Source of the DNA: Chryseobacterium sp. JUb7
GTDB lineage: Bacteria > Bacteroidota > Bacteroidia > Flavobacteriales > Weeksellaceae
Direction: 5' to 3'
DNA: 64,000 nucleotides
Assembly (NCBI RefSeq): GCF_024806495.1
Contig: NZ_JANUFF010000017.1
Location: forward strand, 1-64,000
The notes below the pieces were generated by a model. That model was not told the DNA's origin, ran no database searches, and worked only from the letters and a program-made list of their open reading frames with translations. Of this stretch, positions 46,545 to 56,481 are shown one piece after another. The translations under genes were made by a program, and so were the position numbers. The number at the start of each line of letters is the position of its first letter. Within the stretch, counting starts at the first letter, position 1.

Positions 46545-47324
46545 TTATTTGTTTTTAAATTCAGAAGGTCTCATATTGGTCAGTTGATGAAAATTATTGC
46601 TAAAAGCAGATATGTTCGAATAACCGATTTCATAGGCAATCTCGGTCATGTTCAGATCTGTATCTTTTATCAATTCCATCGCTCTGATAATACGCAGCAT
46701 CTTTAAGTATTGAACAAAAGTGATATGTAATTTCGTTTGGAATAATCTGGTCAGACTTCTCACACTCATTCCTGATTGCTGAGCAATATTATCTAAACTT
46801 AAATTTTCATTTAATCGATTTCTAAAACTGTCGATTATGGCATTGAGCCTTTGATCGTCCGTTGTGGGAAGTTGAATGGAGAATTTTTTGAGGCTTTCCT
46901 TTGATAATACATTTTTAAGCGTGGATAGAAATTCAAATTCCCACGAACCTTTGTAATAATCACCTTGCCATTTCTCGCTGAAAGAAAGCATTTCTGCCAG
47001 AAGTTTGCTTACCGGATAAATACCCAGCTCATCATAAAATTCACCATCTTTTTCGTCTGGAAAGTAAATATTGATAATGTACAAATCCTGTGTATTAAAC
47101 ATCAGATTGTGCGGATAATTTTTTGGTATCCATATGTAATGGTTAGATGGAATATAGAAATCTTTTGTGTCTGTTTGTAAATAAGCAATTCCCCCATAAA
47201 CCAATAATAACTGAGCCTTATCGTGCTGATGAGAGGGCAAGCGCTGCTCCGTCTGTTGTCTCATCACGAGGATTGAATCGGGATTTTGATCCACACTACT
47301 TATTAATTGACCAAGTATATCCAT
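46545..47324 (-). CDS. AraC-family regulator of the efflux operon
   Basis: 259 residues. The N-terminus is a cupin-like sensor (RLPSHQHDKAQLLLVYGG), and the C-terminal AraC domain includes LDNIAQQSGMSVRSLTRLFQTKL and MTEIAYEIGYSNISAFSNNFHQLTNMRPSEF. It is divergent from the efflux operon 92 bp away and is the probable local regulator. Its own -7 box lies right against the start codon. Confidence 0.88.
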   Translation of the reverse strand: MDILGQLISSVDQNPDSILVMRQQTEQRLPSHQHDKAQLLLVYGGIAYLQTDTKDFYIPSNHYIWIPKNYPHNLMFNTQDLYIINIYFPDEKDGEFYDELGIYPVSKLLAEMLSFSEKWQGDYYKGSWEFEFLSTLKNVLSKESLKKFSIQLPTTDDQRLNAIIDSFRNRLNENLSLDNIAQQSGMSVRSLTRLFQTKLHITFVQYLKMLRIIRAMELIKDTDLNMTEIAYEIGYSNISAFSNNFHQLTNMRPSEFKNK

Positions 47325-47329
47325 GTGGC

Positions 47330-47337
47330 CAAATATA
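47330..47337 (-). promoter_or_regulatory. Candidate -7 box for the divergent araC gene
   Basis: On the minus strand this reads TATATTTG, matching TAnnTTTG, six bases from the start codon, so transcription would begin at or very near the ATG (a leaderless message). Confidence 0.45.
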
Positions 47338-47383
47338 GCAAATATTAGGCTAATTATATAAAAATGAAACTAAGTGTATTGGA

Positions 47384-47391
47384 TAATTTTG
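47384..47391 (+). promoter_or_regulatory. Candidate -7 box for the efflux operon
   Basis: TAATTTTG matches TAnnTTTG, 25 bp before the first efflux-operon gene. Confidence 0.5.
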
Positions 47392-47416
47392 CAGTATTAA
47401 TAGTACCAGAATCATT

Positions 47417-47677
47417 ATGAAACGTAAAATCATAAAACCCGACAAAGATTTTGAACTTGAAACACGAGTCAAAAAATCCGAACATAAATTACCTCGTACA
47501 AATGAAGAAATTGATAAAGCCAACATTTACTGGCTGTCTTGTGCCTATTCCAGCCCCTTTATGCCAATGGTCGATTTAAGCTTTGCTTTTGATGAGTTGA
47601 AAAAGCTTATAAAACAATGGTTAGAAAAGAGAAAGAAACCAATCATTTATAAAAACAAAACTAATGAAACAATATAA
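47417..47677 (+). CDS. Small hypothetical protein leading the efflux operon
   Basis: 86 residues, no signal peptide. A basic, charged N-terminus is followed by YWLSCAYSSPFMPMVDLSFAFDELKKLIKQWL. Family not recognised. Its 3' end overlaps the TolC gene start by 14 bp, and it follows the operon promoter directly, so it is probably translated and coupled to the efflux genes. Confidence 0.6.
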   Translation: MKRKIIKPDKDFELETRVKKSEHKLPRTNEEIDKANIYWLSCAYSSPFMPMVDLSFAFDELKKLIKQWLEKRKKPIIYKNKTNETI

Positions 47678-48998
47678 AACAGTTCCGATTCTGGGTGTAC
47701 TGATGCTGTTATTTGCACCCCATATTTACGCTCAGCATACAGAAAAAGTCCAACCTTTAAGTTTGGAAGAAATATGGAAAGTTGCAGAAATGAATAATCG
47801 ACAACTGAAACTATCTGATCTAAATCTTCAGCAAAGTAAAATAGAAATATTGGAAGCCAAAGACCGTTTGTTGCCCGAACTTTCAGTAGGTGGGGACTTA
47901 AAACTCAATTCCAAATTTCTGATTTACGACAATGGATTATTCTCCTCTCCACAAGATGTGCCTGTAAAAGGTTATGGGTACGGAGTGGGATACAACTTAA
48001 ACTATAACCTCTATAACGGAGGTAAGGACAAGAGAAACGTAGCCATGAAAAAGGAAGAAGAGACACGAAAACAATATGAAGTGGATCTGCAAAAGCATAG
48101 TGTAAAATATAATGTTGCAGTTGCTTATTTTGATTTATATAAGTTTTTGCATTTCTATGATTTTCTAAATGCAGAGATTGAAGCAGAAAAAAAGCAATTG
48201 AGATTGATAGAAAGTCTGCATAAAAACGGCACCGTATTAAAGAGTGATGTACTGAGAACCTCCGTGAAATTGTCTCAACTGGAACTTAATCTTTCCGATG
48301 TTACGAAAAAGATTGAAATCGCCAAACAACGGCTCAATATTCTGATGGGACGTGAAAATGATATGGGACTAGCAATCAAATACGAAGATACAATTGAATT
48401 AAACGCTATCACAGAAGGTGACTACAATGACTATGTAGACATTGCTTTTAACAAATCTCCAGAATACAAAATAGCCGGTAGTGACATCAAATGGAGCGAA
48501 CTGAATGTAAAACAAGTGAAAGCTACTCTATTGCCCAAAGTTTCTTTGTACTCTAACTATAATTACAACTATCCACAGATTTCCTTTTATCCGTATTCAA
48601 ATGACTTGTGGGGATTTGGTCAGACAGGAATTAAAGTACAGTATTCGATTGATAATTTGTACAAAAGCAAACATACCATTGCTCGTGCCCAAGTTGTCAG
48701 CAATCAGGCTAAAGAAAGAGTAGAAATGAAGAAGGATGAAATCTCTCTTCAGGTAAAAGAAGCTTATTTACAGCAACAGCAGGCTTTGGAGAGCGTGGAA
48801 ACGGCAGAACAAAATATCATTAAAACTACGGAAACTGTCCGTGTTATCAGAAGTAGTTACTTAAATCAGGAATCGTTAATGACCGATCTTTTGGAAGCAG
48901 AAAACGCTTTATTAGAAGCAAAATTTAATCTGACAACAGCACAAACAAACGTAAAAATAACCCATATCAGACTATTGGCAATTATAGGAATTCTTTAA
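47664..48998 (+). CDS. TolC-family outer-membrane efflux protein
   Basis: 444 residues. A signal peptide (GVLMLLFAPHIYAQ) is followed by two repeated halves rich in long helices, as expected for the TolC beta-barrel/alpha-tunnel fold; YNLYNGGKDKRNV and the LEAENALLEAKFNLTTAQTNVKI tail are typical. It forms the outer channel for the HlyD and MFS proteins encoded 10 and about 1050 bp downstream in the same operon. Confidence 0.88.
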   Translation: MKQYKTVPILGVLMLLFAPHIYAQHTEKVQPLSLEEIWKVAEMNNRQLKLSDLNLQQSKIEILEAKDRLLPELSVGGDLKLNSKFLIYDNGLFSSPQDVPVKGYGYGVGYNLNYNLYNGGKDKRNVAMKKEEETRKQYEVDLQKHSVKYNVAVAYFDLYKFLHFYDFLNAEIEAEKKQLRLIESLHKNGTVLKSDVLRTSVKLSQLELNLSDVTKKIEIAKQRLNILMGRENDMGLAIKYEDTIELNAITEGDYNDYVDIAFNKSPEYKIAGSDIKWSELNVKQVKATLLPKVSLYSNYNYNYPQISFYPYSNDLWGFGQTGIKVQYSIDNLYKSKHTIARAQVVSNQAKERVEMKKDEISLQVKEAYLQQQQALESVETAEQNIIKTTETVRVIRSSYLNQESLMTDLLEAENALLEAKFNLTTAQTNVKITHIRLLAIIGIL

Positions 48999-49008
48999 TA
49001 AAAAAATT

Positions 49009-50055
49009 ATGAACAAAAATAAAACAGATAAAATTATTGTAAGCCTAACCAAATGGTTTGGTATCGCATTATTCGTAGGGATCATTATTTGGGGAGCCAC
49101 CTATTTCTTAAAAGGATATCGCTATGAACAAACTAATGATGCACAGGTAGATGCTTATCTCTCACCGATAAACGCAAAAGTCGGTGGCTATATCAGCCAA
49201 ATATATTACAAGGACAATCAGCTTGTTAAAAAAGGCGATACGCTTGTGGTGATTGAACTAGACGAGTATGAACTGAAAAAAGATGCTGCATCAGCAGAGC
49301 TCATGAGTTCACACGCCAAATTACCAATTTTGACGGCTAACGAAGAAACACAGCTTAAAAGCATTGAGGTTATAAAAGCACAATTGGCAGGAGCTAAAGC
49401 AAGATTGAACCAACAGCAAAAAGAATTTGACCGTTATAAAAATCTACTAGCAGATGAATCTACCACACAACAGAAATTCGATAACATCAGTGCTTCTTTA
49501 TCCATTGCACAGTCAGATTATGATCAGGCTAAAGCTTCTTTACAAGTAGCAGAATCTAAACTTAATGATTTTAGAGCTCAACATAATGCTATACAAGCAG
49601 AGATAAAAATTAAAGAAACACTTGTTCAAAGACAGGAATTAGACATTCGATACACGGTTATCACTGCACCTTTTGATGGACAAATTGGTAAAAAGACCAT
49701 TCAAGAAGGTCAACTGATACAAGCTGGACAAACACTGGCTTTTCTGGTGAACAAAGCCGAGGAAAAATGGGTGATTGCAAATTTTAAAGAAACACAGATT
49801 GGCAACTTCAAGATCGGACAAGCGGTATCCATAGAAGTTGATGCCTTTCCGAATGAAAAATTCAATGGTACTATCGAATCACTTTCGCCCACCACAGGTT
49901 CACGTTATTCCCTACTGCCACCAGATAATGCTACAGGTAATTTTGTAAAAATTATTCAAAGGATTCCCGTTCGTATTAAACTAATCGATACACCTGAAAA
50001 ATTAGGAAAACTCTCTGCCGGAATGAATGCCAATGTTTATGTTTTAAAAGATTAA
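49009..50055 (+). CDS. HlyD/EmrA-type membrane fusion protein
   Basis: 348 residues: one N-terminal membrane helix (about 14-33), then a biotinyl-lipoyl-like half (NDAQVDAYLSPINAKVGGYIS), a helical hairpin, and the second lipoyl half (DIRYTVITAPFDGQIGKKTIQEGQLIQAGQ). It bridges the MFS pump and TolC across the periplasm. Its last base is shared with the first base of the MFS gene. Confidence 0.88.
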   Translation: MNKNKTDKIIVSLTKWFGIALFVGIIIWGATYFLKGYRYEQTNDAQVDAYLSPINAKVGGYISQIYYKDNQLVKKGDTLVVIELDEYELKKDAASAELMSSHAKLPILTANEETQLKSIEVIKAQLAGAKARLNQQQKEFDRYKNLLADESTTQQKFDNISASLSIAQSDYDQAKASLQVAESKLNDFRAQHNAIQAEIKIKETLVQRQELDIRYTVITAPFDGQIGKKTIQEGQLIQAGQTLAFLVNKAEEKWVIANFKETQIGNFKIGQAVSIEVDAFPNEKFNGTIESLSPTTGSRYSLLPPDNATGNFVKIIQRIPVRIKLIDTPEKLGKLSAGMNANVYVLKD

Positions 50056-51647
50056 TGATGCAAGCACATAAAATACCTATTTTTAAATCCTGGGTATCTG
50101 AATGGATAGCGAGATCCGTCATATTTGCTATTCTGATGACCTGTCTGTTTAGCTTCGCCTTTTACGGAAGTCCAGCTGCAGCTATGGGTTTTTACGGCGT
50201 ACAGTCTACCGATGTTCAATATGGTATGGTCGTTATCTATGGCTCTACCGTAGCTTTCCTAGCACTTGATTTTCGGATTGTAAAATATTTTACACCTAGG
50301 AAATATTTACTGATTGCTCTTGCCGTAAATGCGATATGTTCTGTAATCTGTTTTCATTTCAAAGATTGGACATTGTTTGTTATTTGCCAGTTTTTTCAAG
50401 GGATTACCTGTGCATTGATGTCTGGCATCGTCTTACAAATGATTTTTCCAAGATTACAGTCTGTACGTGCACGCGTAATTGCTTTTAGCCTACTGTATGG
50501 CAGCATACAGATTGCCGTTCCTTTTTATTCTATTTTTACCAGCTTGGTCATTCATTTTTTTGATTTTAACTGGCTATTCTACGGATTTATTGTCATACTC
50601 ATCATTTTGACAATTATTGTATTGCTAACAATGAACAGTAAAGCCAGGTTTACCAAAAAGATACCATTGTATCAAGTGGATTGGATCGGTTATCTGTTTT
50701 ACGTGTCTTTTATCTTAATCTTAGGATACATCCTTGTATATGGGCGACAATTGGGCTGGTTCGGTAGTTCATTAATCGCTATTCTTAGTGTAATCAATCT
50801 AATTATTCTTTCGCTTTTCATCGTTAGAGAATTGAAGCTTAAACGACCATTAATCAACTTACAGATTTTCAAGACAAAGAATTTTGTCATTGGGCTATTA
50901 CTACTTTTTACATTTTATATTTTTAAAGGAAGTACAGGACTTGCTTACGGCTATCTTGAAGTAATTTTAGGAAATGACCCACTGAGCACCATCCCTATAT
51001 GGACGTCTGTAATTTTTGGAACTACAGTTAGTATGTTCATTATCTCCAGATTTGTCTTGATGAGCTACAACCTGATAAGAATGATTATTGTTGGCTTTGG
51101 AATAATGGCGATTTATTATGCTTATATGATACTATTTGTTTCTGTACAGGGCGAAACAATTGATTTCATTCTACCTATGTTTATTTATGGTGTGGCAACA
51201 GGAGTCTTATTTGTTCCTATTGTTTCATTTACCGCTTCATCAGCACCTCCCCAAATTGCTATAAACGCATCGCTTGTTGGTATTTTGGCTAGGTTTATTG
51301 GGTTTACAGCTAGTCTGGCACTGAATAACGAACTTCAATTATTTGCAAAATCAGGAGTTCGAGAAAAGATCCGGGAATCACTCACGGAAACTAACCCTCA
51401 ATTACCAACTACCTTACTGGATATTCAAAATCAATACATAAATGCAGGTAGCGACATCTATACTTCAAAAGCAGTATCCACAGGCTATTTCAATCAAATG
51501 GTAGGACATCAGATATTGGCTCGTGCTACTAGAGATTATTATGACTTGATGTTGACAGGTGTGATTTTCGTCATTGTTATTTTACTATTATTACCTCAAA
51601 TTCAAAATATTGTTTTGAGACTAAGAAAAGGTAATATGCCTTATTGA
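50055..51647 (+). CDS. MFS drug transporter (DHA2/EmrB-type)
   Basis: 530 residues with about 14 hydrophobic helices, the DHA2 count. The first residues form a membrane helix without a signal peptide. With the EmrA-like and TolC-like proteins it completes a tripartite proton-driven efflux pump for small toxic molecules; the substrate is unknown. The gene starts at the last base of the fusion-protein gene. The divergent AraC protein is the likely regulator. Confidence 0.85.
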   Translation: MMQAHKIPIFKSWVSEWIARSVIFAILMTCLFSFAFYGSPAAAMGFYGVQSTDVQYGMVVIYGSTVAFLALDFRIVKYFTPRKYLLIALAVNAICSVICFHFKDWTLFVICQFFQGITCALMSGIVLQMIFPRLQSVRARVIAFSLLYGSIQIAVPFYSIFTSLVIHFFDFNWLFYGFIVILIILTIIVLLTMNSKARFTKKIPLYQVDWIGYLFYVSFILILGYILVYGRQLGWFGSSLIAILSVINLIILSLFIVRELKLKRPLINLQIFKTKNFVIGLLLLFTFYIFKGSTGLAYGYLEVILGNDPLSTIPIWTSVIFGTTVSMFIISRFVLMSYNLIRMIIVGFGIMAIYYAYMILFVSVQGETIDFILPMFIYGVATGVLFVPIVSFTASSAPPQIAINASLVGILARFIGFTASLALNNELQLFAKSGVREKIRESLTETNPQLPTTLLDIQNQYINAGSDIYTSKAVSTGYFNQMVGHQILARATRDYYDLMLTGVIFVIVILLLLPQIQNIVLRLRKGNMPY

Positions 51648-51704
51648 AAATCATATTTTGAATGTATTTAAAGCTTCTTATGGATGAATTTATGATCAGG
51701 ACAA

Positions 51705-51869
51705 ATGCTGGTGAAGGAACTGAAAAACATGGAAGAAAACGGCATTATAACCCGTACAGCTTTTTGCCGCTGTTCCATCGACCGTAGAATATAATTTAAG
51801 TCCCCAAACAAAGGAAAATTGGAATCTATAATTGATGAACTCAATGGTGGATTGGAATATATCAATTAG
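51705..51869 (+). pseudogene. Broken copy of the hxlR 3' end
   Basis: The stretch copies the last about 55 codons of hxlR at 45080-45243, in the same orientation: ATGCTGGTGAAGGAACTG, then GAAGAAAACGGCATT, ACCCGTACAGC, and the ending GGATTGGAATATATCAATTAG. One extra T (in GCTTTTTGCC against GCTTTTGCC) shifts the frame and soon gives a TAA stop; the 5' part is missing. It is not functional. Confidence 0.85.
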
Positions 51870-51932
51870 TCAAAAGGTTTCTTTTCATATAATACACCAT
51901 TTTAAAGATATACTCATTTTCATACAGCTGAA

Positions 51933-52853
51933 TCAATTAAACGACTGCCTGAACTCCAAAGGAGAAACATTGGTTTTCATCTTAAAAAGCTTGCTGAACG
52001 ATTGAGAATGTTCGAAACCCAACCCATAGGCAATTTCCGAAACAGAAAGATTTGTCGTGGACAGTTTTTCTTTAGCTTTTTCTATGACTGCATTCTGAAT
52101 GTATTGCTGTGTATTGAACCCTGTCAATGAACTTAACATATCACTCAGGTAGCGTTGAGAAAGTTTTAATTCGGAACTGATATATTTAACAGACGGCAAA
52201 CCGTTCTTCAGGCTATTTTCTTCATCGAAATAATTATTTAAAAGCCTATCCAAAGCGGTAATAATATCATGATTAACTGCTTTCCTCGTAATAAACTGCC
52301 TGTTATAAAATCGATTGCTGTAATTCAGCAACAGTTCTATTTGTGAAACCAAAACATCCTGACTAAAACTGTCAATATTATTGTTCAGTTCATTAGCTAT
52401 TGAAGCAAATAGATTGGCAATAATTTCTTTTTCTTTGGCTGATAAAAACAGAGCTTCTGCAACATCATAGGAAAAAAATCCGTATTGGTTTATTGTTTTC
52501 CCCAAAGGATAATTCCGAATAAAATCCGAATGAAAATAGAGAGCAATACCTTCGTAACTCTCTATTTCTTCCGGTGGTAAAACGATTTGTTTAGGTTTTA
52601 AAAATGCCAATCCACCCTCTTCAAAATCATAATATCCCTGTCCGTATTTGATATGTCCTGTAAAAGTAGGTTTAAAGGAAATCTTATAAAAATCAAGACT
52701 TACCTTTTGCCCTTTTGGAAACATTTCAATTGAAACGTCATTGTAATCCACCAAGGCGATCAAAGGATGCATTGGCGCAGGAAATCCCAGCACACGCACT
52801 AATTGAGATATGCTTTTAATATGACTGATGTTAGATTGTTTCTGCATTTTCAT
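51933..52853 (-). CDS. AraC-family regulator
   Basis: 306 residues. Its C-terminal AraC domain (VKYISSELKLSQRYLSDMLSSL, then LSVSEIAYGLGFEHSQSFSKLFKMKTNVSPLEFR) and its N-terminus (VLGFPAPMHPLIALVDYN) are clearly homologous to the regulator at 42903. It is the last gene of a minus-strand aldo/keto reductase, dehydrogenase, regulator set, 12 bp after the dehydrogenase. Confidence 0.88.
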   Translation of the reverse strand: MKMQKQSNISHIKSISQLVRVLGFPAPMHPLIALVDYNDVSIEMFPKGQKVSLDFYKISFKPTFTGHIKYGQGYYDFEEGGLAFLKPKQIVLPPEEIESYEGIALYFHSDFIRNYPLGKTINQYGFFSYDVAEALFLSAKEKEIIANLFASIANELNNNIDSFSQDVLVSQIELLLNYSNRFYNRQFITRKAVNHDIITALDRLLNNYFDEENSLKNGLPSVKYISSELKLSQRYLSDMLSSLTGFNTQQYIQNAVIEKAKEKLSTTNLSVSEIAYGLGFEHSQSFSKLFKMKTNVSPLEFRQSFN

Positions 52854-52865
52854 TCACTAATTTAA

Positions 52866-53603
52866 TCAATTTTGCTTGGATGGACGAATCACTACATCTC
52901 CAATTTCAACATCATCGGGCTGGCTGATAGCATATATTACTGCATTGGCAATGGCTACAGGATCTATAGCCATTTGTTCCATTTCATTTTGAATAGCTGA
53001 TTTCATTTGTTCATTCTTAATGCCGTTTGCAAAATCTGTTTTCACAAATCCAGGTGAAATCCCTGTAATACGCAAGTTTCCGTCTGACTCCTGACGAAAC
53101 GCTTCTCCAATAGTTCGGATCGCATTTTTAGTTCCGGCGTAGACCCCCTGCATGGGTACGATCTTTATCCCTGCTGTTGAAATAATATTCACAATATGTC
53201 CCGACCCTTGTTCTTTGAAAACAGGAATTGCAGCCGCCATTCCATATAAAACGCCTTTAAGATTAATATCAATCATTTCTTCCCATCCATCAACATCCAA
53301 GTCATCAATCCTGCTTAATTGACTCACCCCAGCATTGTTTACAATGACATCTAATTTTCCGTAATGCTGAACTGCTGCATTGACCAATCCAACCAGATCA
53401 GCTTTATTCTTTACATCAATTGGAACAAAGATGGCTTCACCATCTTTGTTTTTAATTTCTTCAACAACCTGCTGTAATTGTTTTGCACGTCTTGCACCCA
53501 AAACGACTTTTGCGCCTTCCCTTGCCAATTCCACCGCAATGGCTTTACCCATGCCGCTGCTGGCACCTGTAATTGCTATTACCTTTCCTTTGATATTTTG
53601 CAT
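52866..53603 (-). CDS. Short-chain dehydrogenase/reductase
   Basis: 245 residues. TGASSGMGKAIA is the cofactor motif, NNAGVSQLS follows, and catalytic Ser/YxxxK are in NIISTAG and YAGTKNAI. It resembles the YdfG-like serine dehydrogenase group. It starts 11 bp after the aldo/keto reductase stop. Substrate unknown. Confidence 0.87.
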   Translation of the reverse strand: MQNIKGKVIAITGASSGMGKAIAVELAREGAKVVLGARRAKQLQQVVEEIKNKDGEAIFVPIDVKNKADLVGLVNAAVQHYGKLDVIVNNAGVSQLSRIDDLDVDGWEEMIDINLKGVLYGMAAAIPVFKEQGSGHIVNIISTAGIKIVPMQGVYAGTKNAIRTIGEAFRQESDGNLRITGISPGFVKTDFANGIKNEQMKSAIQNEMEQMAIDPVAIANAVIYAISQPDDVEIGDVVIRPSKQN

Positions 53604-53614
53604 TCTTGTTCGTT

Positions 53615-54592
53615 TTATCTGTCAATCTGTTTTTCTAAAAATTCAGGATACCGGTCACCTACAAGCGTAATACCTTTTACTGTTTTGTCAATCTTTGCCA
53701 ATTCATCCTCTGTTAGTATAACCTCGGTGCTTGCAATATTTTCTTCCAAACGATGTAGTTTTGTGGTGCCGGGTATTGGTACTATCCATGGCTTTTGAGC
53801 CAAGAGCCAAGCCAACGCTAATTGTCCAGTCGTTATATTTTTTTGTTGAGCAATCTCAGAAAGAGCATCTACCAGCACAAGATTAGCCTTGATGTTTTCT
53901 TCTGTGAAACGGGGAATAACATTTCTACGGTCAGCATCTTCCAATTTTTTATTGATTACCCCTGTAAGAAAACCTTTACCCAAAGGACTAAACGGAACAA
54001 AACCAATTTCCAACTCTTCCAACAGAGGTATAATTTCATCTTCAGGTTCACGCCAAAACAAAGAGTATTCACTTTGCAATGCTGATACAGGTTGAACAGC
54101 ATGGGCTTTTCGAATCGTTTTAGCACTTGCTTCAGATAAACCGAAGTATTTCACCTTCCCTTCCTGTATCAGATCTTTTACTGTTCCTGCAACATCTTCT
54201 ATCGGCACATTAGGATCAACTCTGTGCTGATACAATAAATCAATGTAATCTGTTTTCAATCTTTTCAAAGAAGCTTCAGTTACTGCTCTTATCGTCTCCG
54301 GTCTGCTGTCTAAACCAATTACCGGACTACCATCTCTACAACCAAATTTCGTAGCAATTACCACATCTTTTCGGTAAGGCTGTAATCCTTCACCAACCAA
54401 TTCTTCGTTGGTAAAAGGACCATAAGCTTCTGCTGTATCAAAAAATGTGATACCTCTGTCAACTGCACTGTGAAGAAGACTTACAGCATCTTTTTTATCA
54501 AGACCTTTACCTTCTAAAAAGTTGAGCCCCATACATCCAAAACCCAATGCTGAAACTTCTAACCCGCTATTTCCTAATTTTCTTTTTTGCAT
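53615..54592 (-). CDS. Aldo/keto reductase
   Basis: 325 residues. The start QKRKLGNSGLEVSALGFGCMGL, catalytic FFDTAEAYGPFTNEELVGEGL (Asp/Tyr), a Lys in VVIATKFG, and YIDLLYQHRVDPN (His) are the AKR barrel signatures. IPIPGTTKLHRLEENI is the NADP-binding end. It is first in the three-gene minus-strand operon that ends with an AraC regulator, and probably reduces aldehydes. Confidence 0.9.
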   Translation of the reverse strand: MQKRKLGNSGLEVSALGFGCMGLNFLEGKGLDKKDAVSLLHSAVDRGITFFDTAEAYGPFTNEELVGEGLQPYRKDVVIATKFGCRDGSPVIGLDSRPETIRAVTEASLKRLKTDYIDLLYQHRVDPNVPIEDVAGTVKDLIQEGKVKYFGLSEASAKTIRKAHAVQPVSALQSEYSLFWREPEDEIIPLLEELEIGFVPFSPLGKGFLTGVINKKLEDADRRNVIPRFTEENIKANLVLVDALSEIAQQKNITTGQLALAWLLAQKPWIVPIPGTTKLHRLEENIASTEVILTEDELAKIDKTVKGITLVGDRYPEFLEKQIDR

Positions 54593-54830
54593 AACTTTTT
54601 TGTTTTTAAACCTGAATAAATTTCAAGTACAAAATTCTTATTTGTTATTCTTAAAAAAGTAGTTCAATTGGTAAGTATTGTAGTCAGATCTTCAGAAGTA
54701 TTCCATATTCTTCAATTGAGCGCGATCCCACTATCAATGGAACAGATACATCACTTATATTTTCCACTTTATGGATTCCCGTAAAAAACAACTTAATCGT
54801 TTTATTACTTTTGGTGATATATTTAAAACT

Positions 54831-55172
54831 ATGAAAAACTTCTCTTTACTTTCAATCCTATCTTTAATTCTATCATGTAGTACACCTGCCGAAAAAAACA
54901 CTCTCAAATTCACTAAAGAAACCTACATCGGTGAATGGCCATTTTCTGTCAATGAGATTGAGGTGTATTGTTCCGGTTATACCGAAATATATGGTAGAAC
55001 AAATGATGGAAAGGTCTATGCCCTAAATGGATCGGCAAAAGGCGCCTCTCATGACAACAAATCCATTAGCAAAGTTGAAGAGATATGGTTGGACGATCCA
55101 AATTGGGCAGGGTTGAAGATTTCCTATGGAGATTTTATAACACAGGGACTGACCCTGTGCGAGAACAAGTAA
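54831..55172 (+). CDS. DUF2511-like lipoprotein
   Basis: 113 residues from the ATG at 54831. A frame from 54771 would add 20 residues with no signal. The signal ends in LILSC, a lipobox. The mature part has EWPFSVNEIEVYC, VYALNGSAKG and GLTLC, matching DUF2511 (YebY-like). Function unknown. It is convergent with the exonuclease-like gene. Confidence 0.7.
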   Translation: MKNFSLLSILSLILSCSTPAEKNTLKFTKETYIGEWPFSVNEIEVYCSGYTEIYGRTNDGKVYALNGSAKGASHDNKSISKVEEIWLDDPNWAGLKISYGDFITQGLTLCENK

Positions 55173-55186
55173 AACAGTTGATCATG

Positions 55187-56440
55187 TTAAAGAGTTTTTG
55201 CCAGAAAAAAGCCGATGACCAATGCCAATATAAGTGCAAAGATGATCTTTACATAATCAGTTTTGCTGTTTTGTAATTCCTGATTCAGTCTTACATTATC
55301 CTGATTCAGTGTTTCCAATCGCACTTTCATAGCGGCCGTCTTTTCATTGACTGCAGACTGTATATTCCTTTCATGAAGCGTATGCATCTCCTTTTTATAG
55401 CTTTCCAATTCTTCTTTTCGTTGCTTCTCCTGTTCGCTAAAGTTCTTCTGCGTATCCTGAAGTTGTTTAACGGATGATTCCTGAAGTTTCTGGAATTCTT
55501 CGTTCCTTTTGGATAACTGTTCTGTTAAAGTTTTGACCTGCTCAGAAAACTGTTTAGACACATCTTTCTTGACCTCATCGATTAAAAGAGCTCTTGAATT
55601 GGAGCGTTCATGAGACAATTTTTCTGCTATGGCATGCAATCCTGATCCATAATCGTGGGGTAAATGGAAACGTTTATCTGCGAGTTTGTCAAGCAAGGTT
55701 TCATCGACCGTATGTCCGATTGCAGTAATCGTTACTTTATTAAGTTCAATAAACAACTCAGAAAGTTGAATATTATTAAATGTCTCCATGCTCTGACGGT
55801 CGCCTCCTCCCCTTACTAAAGCAACTATATCGTACTCCATAGATGAGATTTCATTCAATTTGGAAATGATTGCTGTTGAGGAGGTAATATTACAACTATG
55901 GTCATCGATCTCAAAATATTGCCCAGAAACATCCAGACCTTCTAAAAAATCCTTTTGAACAATTGCGTTATTCCCGTAAATATTAGCTATCCTCACCTTT
56001 TCATCTTTGAGCATTTTATCTCTAATCAAAGTTTCTAGATCTTTTGATCCGATTTCAAGTTTTCGCTGGATTAGCTCATATCTTTCCAATTCCTCTTCCA
56101 ATATCGACTTTTCTTCCTGCTGGATGATTTCATCAACTACAAATCGCAGTTCTATCGAAGAATTTTTAATACTTTTCTCAATATATCCTCTAAGGGTATA
56201 AATTTCATTATTAATAATTTTACTCCTAAGTAATGAAGAGATACGAACTCCTATTGAAGTATGATCACCTTCTGAAAATAAGAGGTCATAATAATAATTT
56301 CCCTAGGATTTTCCGCCGCCATAAGCATATCTTCCTTTCAGATATATCAAATTTACGGTAGCATGAAGCTTAAGGGCATTGCTAAAAAGCCCAATTACTG
56401 AAGTGGGAGAATAAGTCTGAAAATTGATGTCATTATTCAT
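55187..56440 (-). pseudogene. Exonuclease VII large-subunit-like gene with internal amber codon
   Basis: A single frame of 417 codons, normal for XseA, runs from ATG 56440 to 55187 but has a TAG at codon 46 (56305-56303). The N-terminal OB-fold region is interrupted there (GRYAYGGGKS, stop, GNYYYDLLFSEGD). The core includes IVALVRGGGDRQSMETFN and GHTVDETLLDKLADKRF, typical of XseA. The C-terminus is a coiled coil ending in one membrane helix, unlike housekeeping XseA. An ATG at 56101 could give a 304-residue protein. It is either a recent nonsense mutant or a readthrough gene; a sequencing error is also possible. Confidence 0.75.
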
Positions 56441-56481
56441 ACGATATAGAGCCGATCTTCATTAGGATTTCTGCAAATTTA

